A stretch of DNA of 64,000 nucleotides from NCBI RefSeq assembly GCF_003076275.1, contig NZ_CP029064.1, positions 4,010,001 through 4,074,000 of the forward strand, read 5' to 3'. Both the position numbers and the translations under genes were made by a program. Shown piece by piece: positions 59,848-64,000 of the stretch. Every line of letters starts with the position of its first letter. Position 1 is the first letter of the stretch. Origin of the DNA: Microbulbifer sp. A4B17 (GTDB lineage Bacteria; Pseudomonadota; Gammaproteobacteria; Pseudomonadales; Cellvibrionaceae). The notes beneath the pieces were generated by a model. It was given only the letters and a program-made list of their open reading frames with translations. It did no database searches and was not told where the DNA came from.

Positions 59848-60639
59848 ATGACTTTCGACCAACTTATCCAGGATTGGCTTTCAGCTAAAGGTGCCTCTTC
59901 TGTGCCCGAAGGCTGGACCCAGGGGCGGGCCACATTTGGCGGCCTTGTAGCCGCGATGCTGTATGAGCAAATGGCTTCAGAACTGCCTTCTGACAGCAGC
60001 TTACGCTCTTTTACTACCTCATTCGTAGGCCCGGTTGCCCCGGGGGCGATTAACACCTGCGCAGATGTCCTTCGCGCAGGTCGCTCTGTCACCCAGGTGC
60101 AGGGGCACCTCGATCAGGATGGTGCCGTTATGCTGGCGGGCCTCGCCAGTTTTGGCCGGGGCAGGGAGTCATCAGTTCTCGCCAAAGGTCCCTCAGCACC
60201 GGATTACCCTACCCCGGATAAATGCCTGCCCCTGCCCTATATCGAAGGTGTAGTGCCGGAGTTCACACAGAAGTTCGATTACCGCATCGCTTGTGGGGGC
60301 CTCCCTTTCAGCGGCGCGAAAGAGAGAGTTTTAGGTGGGTGGGTACGATTTAAGGATGGCAGTGAAGGCCGTACCGGTATCAGCCACTTACTCGCACTGA
60401 TCGATGCCTGGCCACCGGCGACACTCCCGATGATGAAGGAGCCGGCTCCCGCCAGCTCATTAACATGGACAGTGGAGTTTATGGAGCCACTTCCAGAGTG
60501 CACCGCTTCTGATTGGTGGCAATACGAGGCCGAAGTGGAACAGGCCGAGGATGGCTACGCAGTAATACAGGCCCGCTTGTGGGATGCCGATGGGCATTTA
60601 ACCGCCCTGTCCCGCCAAATGGTCACTATCTTTGGTTAA
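59848..60639 (+). CDS. Acyl-CoA thioesterase, TesB-like double hotdog
   Basis: A 263-residue protein. The N-terminal hotdog half carries QGRATFGGLVAAMLYEQM and RSFTTSFVGPVAPG; the C-terminal half carries HLLALIDAWPPATLPMM and SLTWTVEFMEPLPE. This two-hotdog layout is that of the TesB/YciA-distant 'thioesterase family' group. It hydrolyses acyl-CoA of unknown chain length. The ATG at 59848 was taken; a GTG at 59818 is the only other option. It lies 77 bases after panB and may be co-transcribed. Confidence 0.85.
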   Translation: MTFDQLIQDWLSAKGASSVPEGWTQGRATFGGLVAAMLYEQMASELPSDSSLRSFTTSFVGPVAPGAINTCADVLRAGRSVTQVQGHLDQDGAVMLAGLASFGRGRESSVLAKGPSAPDYPTPDKCLPLPYIEGVVPEFTQKFDYRIACGGLPFSGAKERVLGGWVRFKDGSEGRTGISHLLALIDAWPPATLPMMKEPAPASSLTWTVEFMEPLPECTASDWWQYEAEVEQAEDGYAVIQARLWDADGHLTALSRQMVTIFG

Positions 60640-61038
60640 CCCGTACTCGTCGATCAACTACCTATCTACCTGCGCTCATTAATTGCTTTGGCTCCAAGGA
60701 TGGAACCATTTAAGCGACTCTAAAGAATTTTGTATTTTTTCTGCGGTCTTCAGACTACCCTCAACAATATTTCCCGAGCCTGCTTAACCCGTCTAACAAA
60801 CCAATTATTACCCTCAGTAGAATATAAAATTTTCGTGATTTTTATTATTTTTTTATGAAAAAAAATAATTCGCGCCGCTCTTACAGGAAAATAAAATAAA
60901 ATAAACCTCCCTTACTCCAATTTGTAATCTACGCTATCCATCATCCCCACCTTCGAATAAAAGAGGCCGCCAGAGAAATGGCCTCAATTTTCGATCCCAC
61001 TACAAAACAATCGGTAATAACAATTTTGGAGAGCAATA
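60640..61038. other. AT-rich spacer before the secreted nuclease
   Basis: About 400 bases, very AT-rich, with a long A/T inverted repeat at 60844-60869. A hairpin with arms GAGGCC (60963-60968) and GGCCTC (60980-60985) followed by AATTTT lies late in it and may be a terminator or leader element. No gene supported. Confidence 0.5.
61016..61023 (+). promoter_or_regulatory. AATAACAA motif before the nuclease ribosome binding site
   Basis: AATAACAA is an exact AAYAAYAA match, 4 bases before TTGGAGAG, the ribosome binding site of the secreted nuclease gene. It is placed like the Hfq/Crc repression motifs of catabolite-controlled mRNAs in Pseudomonas. Confidence 0.4.
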
Positions 61039-62076
61039 ATGATAAAAAGAATATTTATTTCCCTCACACTTTTATTCAGCTATCCCGCTGCCGCTGCAGA
61101 TTTTGAGGATGTATGGGATGCAATTACCTCATGCAACTGGTTTGAATTTATTGATGATGTCGATGATACCGGTTCAAAAGACCTGGATGGCTATGAATAC
61201 GGTGATACTGAGTTTGCCGACGCCAGCTCAGGCAGCTTTGACATGATCGTCTACAACATGGATGGTTTCTTGGAGTGTATTGGCGGCAATAGCAAGTCTG
61301 AGTTCAAGCAAATTATTAACACTTTTGACAGCAACCCCAAAGACCTCTGGCTAATGCAGGAAGCCTGGAACAAAACCAAAGCCAATTATTTGGACGACGA
61401 CGATAAGCTCGATAACAATACAGTTCCCTATCGCTCCAAACACTGGAAAGGCACTGGTACCAGCTTCGGCAATGGCCTGCTGACCTTCTCCAAGTTTCCG
61501 TTTGATCGCGATAACCGCGACGACGACGACTACACCTTTGCCACTTATGAAGAGGAAACTTTTGACAAGTGCGCCGGCAACGACTGTGATACCGAAAAAG
61601 GCTTTACGGTGGCAAAAGTTGAAGTGACCAAAAACTTCCATGTCCATGTGTATAACACCCATATGGATGCAGGGCGCCAAGACGATGATCTAAATGCCAA
61701 GGCCAAGCAACTCGACCAGATTGCTGACATGATTGTCGCCCATTCAAGCGATGCCACAGTTATCCTGGCCGGTGACTTCAATATGGCATTTGATGAAAAT
61801 GATGACGACTGGCGGGGCGCCAACTACCAGGCCTGGAAGGATTTTTTTGCCAAGACCGGCGGCAAACATGCGTGCCAATATATGCTGTCTGGCAACGATA
61901 CCAGCCTGGAAGCCTGTGCCGATGAGCTTCAGGATGATACCGATCATGTAGTCGTCATTAACAACAATCCCAATTACACTCTGGATGTAACCAACTACTA
62001 CATTGGCTCTTCGGAGTACACAGGACTGAGCGATCACGATCCTGTATTTGTAGACTTCTCATGGGTTAAGCACTAA
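61039..62076 (+). CDS. Secreted endonuclease/exonuclease/phosphatase-family protein (DNase I-like)
   Basis: A 345-residue protein with signal peptide MIKRIFISLTLLFSYPAAAA. Fold signatures: DMIVYNMDGF, LWLMQEAW (catalytic Glu), FHVHVYNTHMDAG, VILAGDFNMAF and LSDHDPVFVDF (terminal DH pair). Four to six cysteines suggest disulfides. It could be a DNase, a phosphodiesterase or a sphingomyelinase-like enzyme. It is acidic, as in marine secreted proteins. A terminator-like hairpin follows. Confidence 0.87.
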   Translation: MIKRIFISLTLLFSYPAAAADFEDVWDAITSCNWFEFIDDVDDTGSKDLDGYEYGDTEFADASSGSFDMIVYNMDGFLECIGGNSKSEFKQIINTFDSNPKDLWLMQEAWNKTKANYLDDDDKLDNNTVPYRSKHWKGTGTSFGNGLLTFSKFPFDRDNRDDDDYTFATYEEETFDKCAGNDCDTEKGFTVAKVEVTKNFHVHVYNTHMDAGRQDDDLNAKAKQLDQIADMIVAHSSDATVILAGDFNMAFDENDDDWRGANYQAWKDFFAKTGGKHACQYMLSGNDTSLEACADELQDDTDHVVVINNNPNYTLDVTNYYIGSSEYTGLSDHDPVFVDFSWVKH

Positions 62077-62087
62077 ACAATAGACAC

Positions 62088-62117
62088 AGCCTCTTCCGCA
62101 GGGGATCGGAAGGGGCT
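62088..62117 (+). terminator. Terminator after the DNase I-like gene
   Basis: AGCCTCTTCCG pairs with CGGAAGGGGCT (one G-T pair) around CAGGGGAT. Only a loose T-rich tail follows. Confidence 0.65.
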
Positions 62118-62141
62118 ATTACAACTACTTTTCCAGTAAAA
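62114..62141 (-). repeat. Copy of the zntB/corA-family 3' end
   Basis: Bases 62114-62141 match 63813-63841, the end of the CorA/ZntB-type gene, at about 24 of 29 positions with one indel, in the same orientation. On the minus strand it reads HFYWKSSCN where the intact gene reads LFYWKKWL-stop. The two copies flank the decayed GMC oxidoreductase gene. Confidence 0.55.
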
Positions 62142-62244
62142 GTGGCTAACCAGGGCCGCAATTACTACCACCACTATAATTCCATTTATAGAGAAAGGTT
62201 TTTAACAAAGGTATAAAACGGGGGGTTGACGGCAAGAGGTCGCA

Positions 62245-63805
62245 GTGAACAGGATTAAAAATCTAGTTGTCGGAAGTGGTTCTGCGAGTATCGCAACTGT
62301 TAAAGTACTTCAAGATATTGATCAGACAGTTGAGGTCATTGATGTTGCATACGATCTCGAGAACGATACCAAGGGTTAGGTTAATGCCTTATCCAGAAAA
62401 GGCGTTGACCCTTGGACACAGGAGGAAGTGGATCAACTATTCCCTCCAGCGTTAGCGTCTCGCAAAGGCATTGAGAGAAGATTCATATTTGGATCTGACT
62501 TTCCTTATAGAGTTCCAGAACAACTCACCATTACAACAAAAAACTGTAAAACAGAATTCTCCCATGGCTATGGTGGACTTGGAAACGTATGGGGAGCAGC
62601 TGTTATGCCCTACAGTGAGCACCAACTACGCAAGTGGCCCATTTCCTTAAATGAACTAAAACCGTCCTACAAAAATATACTCCGCTATATGCCGATAAGC
62701 GCGGAAGCAGATAACCTCCAAAAAAAATACCCGCTTTTTACCGATAAGCCTGAAGCCTTAAAGAGAAATGCGCCGACGGATTTTTTACTAAAAAAATTGA
62801 CGGAAATTGAACACCACCTTCAGAGAAACGGCATTGAATTTGGCAGGGCTCGACTGGCGGTAGATGCAAGCATGGGAGAGCAAGGATGCAGGTATTGTGG
62901 CCATTGCTTTGATGGCTGCCCATATCAATCCATCTTTAACCCTAGATACTTATTTGAAAATCTGCAGAAAAGTGGACTGACTATACATAAAGGATTTCTT
63001 GTACTGGAAGTACGAGAAATAGAGAATAATGTTGAAGTAATTGCAGTTGAGGTAAGTAATGGCCGGACAAGGAAGTTTACTGCTGAGAAAGTATTTCTAG
63101 CTGCTGGTCATTTTGCAACAACGTTGATTCTGGCAAGATCTCTAAACTTATTAAACTCACCCATCAACATTAAAAGTAGCCAGTTCTTTTTCTTTCCACC
63201 CTTCTTATACAAAGGGCACCGTTATGATATCAGTTTTACACTCGCAGATATTTTTATAGAGCTTATAAATCCCTATATAAGCTCAGAGCAAGTGCACCTA
63301 CAGTTTTATAGCCGCAGTCAAATTATTGAGGAACAACTGAAGTCTTTACTACCCGCTTTTTTCCCAAAAAATATTGCTTTCGATCGCGTGCACATAATCC
63401 AGGGTTTTCTGTCCTCAGAGGATTCTGATTCAATAGAGCTAACTCTAACGGACAAGTATTCGGATGGCTCGAAAGTAGAAATAAGAGGGATTGAAAATAC
63501 TAGCACCCACAAAGCAGTAAAAAGAACACAATCATTAATAATGACGCTCTCTGTTTAGGATTGGGGTAGTACCACCTTTCCTTATGAGCGTATTACCAAC
63601 TGGAAAAAGCTTTCACCTTGGAGGCAGCTTCCCGATGGGAGGGAGCCACAAGATTTTATACTCAGATCTTTTAGGGCGACCGGCACACTTTAAGAAGTTT
63701 CATATTGTAGATTCTGCCAGTTTTCCAAACATTGCAGGCTCAACCATTGCCTATACGATAATGGCGAATGCAGATCGAATCGTTAGAACTATAGATTTTG
63801 CATAG
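62245..63805 (+). pseudogene. GMC-type oxidoreductase, broken by an amber codon and a frameshift
   Basis: GTG 62245 (AGAGG upstream) starts an FAD-binding GxGxx(A) sequence (LVVGSGSASIATVKVLQ) and stops at TAG 62377-62379; the same frame runs on to TAG 63556 with FSHGYGGLGNVWGAAV, the cysteine cluster CRYCGHCFDGCPYQ and an NAD/FAD-type strand FLAAGHFATTLILA. The C-terminal GMC part (GKSFHLGGSFPMGG...IVDSASFPNIAGSTIAYTIMANADRIVR) lies in another frame from about 63545 to 63805. Loss of one CT unit in a CTCTCT tract at 63547-63552 explains the shift exactly. The gene is AT-rich compared with neighbours. Confidence 0.8.
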
Positions 63806-63817
63806 CTTAACAGGTTG

Positions 63818-64000
63818 TTACAGCCACTTTTTCCAGTAAAATAAAGCGATCTGCCCTGCTAATGCAATTGTCAACATAATACAAAAAGCGATAAACCCCA
63901 GTGAGGATTGCCCCCAGGGAATACCGCCGACATTTATCCCAAACAATCCTGTGAGAAAACTCAGCGGCAGAAAAACCGCCGCCACCACCGACAGCACATA
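63818..64000 (-). CDS. CorA/ZntB-family divalent-cation transporter, C-terminal end (partial)
   Basis: The minus strand encodes the last 60 residues of a membrane transporter: a first helix with LPLSFLTGLFGINVGGIPW, the GxN signature loop in the GIN form typical of ZntB, and a final helix followed by FYWKKWL. The 5' part is beyond the window. It exports or imports Zn/Mg; the exact metal is not shown. Confidence 0.82.
   Translation of the reverse strand, partial: YVLSVVAAVFLPLSFLTGLFGINVGGIPWGQSSLGFIAFCIMLTIALAGQIALFYWKKWL

Noticed and set aside
60844..60869. Long A/T inverted repeat as a terminator
   Set aside because: The stem consists only of A-T pairs in a homopolymer-rich stretch, and would be too unstable to be called.
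45333..63558. Amber codons read as sense (suppression or pyrrolysine) at 45465, 62377 and 63556
   Set aside because: Intact genes in the window end normally with TAG (GNAT at 1565-1567, TfoX-domain at 44235-44237, htpX at 45284-45286), so TAG works as a stop here. The broken genes are more simply explained by decay or error.
1..64000. tRNA, rRNA and insertion sequences
   Set aside because: None was seen on reading both strands: no tRNA-like cloverleaf with CCA context, no rRNA signature and no transposase frame.

Overview
The window looks like a chromosome segment of a marine gammaproteobacterium of the Cellvibrionales type (Microbulbifer-like). The evidence is the gene content and order: a complete lipA-to-proA cell-wall/housekeeping cluster, a Pseudomonas-like order dksA-gluQ-cbrX-cbrA-cbrB-[sRNA]-pcnB-folK, a pyrophosphate-type phosphofructokinase and large secreted nucleases. 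The genus is inferred; no 16S or tRNA gene is present.

Layout. 1-4.7 kb: end of an autotransporter, a GNAT acetyltransferase, a small DUF1540 protein, a long-chain acyl-CoA synthetase and a 0.9-kb AT-rich spacer. 4.7-17.0 kb (all minus): LON-domain protein, proA, nadD, rsfS, rlmH, mrdA, rodA, mltB, rlpA, dacA, ybeD, lipB, lipA, which cover lateral wall synthesis, lipoylation and ribosome/NAD housekeeping. 17-24 kb: a parvulin, an RND/MMPL exporter, a SelW-like protein, ubiX, mpl and PPi-PFK. 24-40.8 kb is more accessory: VOC, MoaF-like and GIY-YIG proteins, a 950-residue ExeM/NucH-type nuclease, a MarR regulator coupled to an S41 protease, a MocR regulator divergent from a PNPOx-like flavoprotein, a frameshifted beta-helix protein, an ADP-ribosylglycohydrolase, msrA, and a trio of Fe-alcohol dehydrogenase, aldehyde dehydrogenase and glutamine-synthetase-like ligase. 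40.9-49 kb: ppa, cysE, an M15 peptidase, a TfoX C-domain protein, htpX, a small secreted protein broken by an amber codon, a lipoprotein pair, an HtrA-like protease, a Rieske protein and sfsA.

49.3-60.6 kb holds the most interesting unit: dksA, gluQ, cbrX, cbrA, cbrB, a non-coding interval, pcnB, folK, a deoxynucleoside kinase, panB and a thioesterase. The interval between cbrB and pcnB contains a CbrB-type palindrome (TGTTAC-N16-GTAACA), a perfect IHF consensus, a sigma-54 -24/-12 promoter and a transcript-sized stretch with eight exact AAYAAYAA motifs. Together with the synteny this is a strong candidate for a CrcZ-type Hfq/Crc-sequestering small RNA outside Pseudomonas, and so for a complete CbrAB-CrcZ carbon-catabolite circuit. 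The dksA-gluQ junction carries two mutually exclusive hairpins and a 7-codon minicistron that look like an attenuator.

60.6-64 kb: a secreted DNase I-like nuclease with an A-rich Hfq/Crc-like motif just before its ribosome binding site, then a decayed GMC oxidoreductase (amber codon plus a frameshift in a CT tract) inserted beside a zntB/corA-family gene whose 3' end appears duplicated on the far side. Three broken genes in the window (33.0, 45.4 and 62.2 kb) all sit in AT-rich accessory patches.
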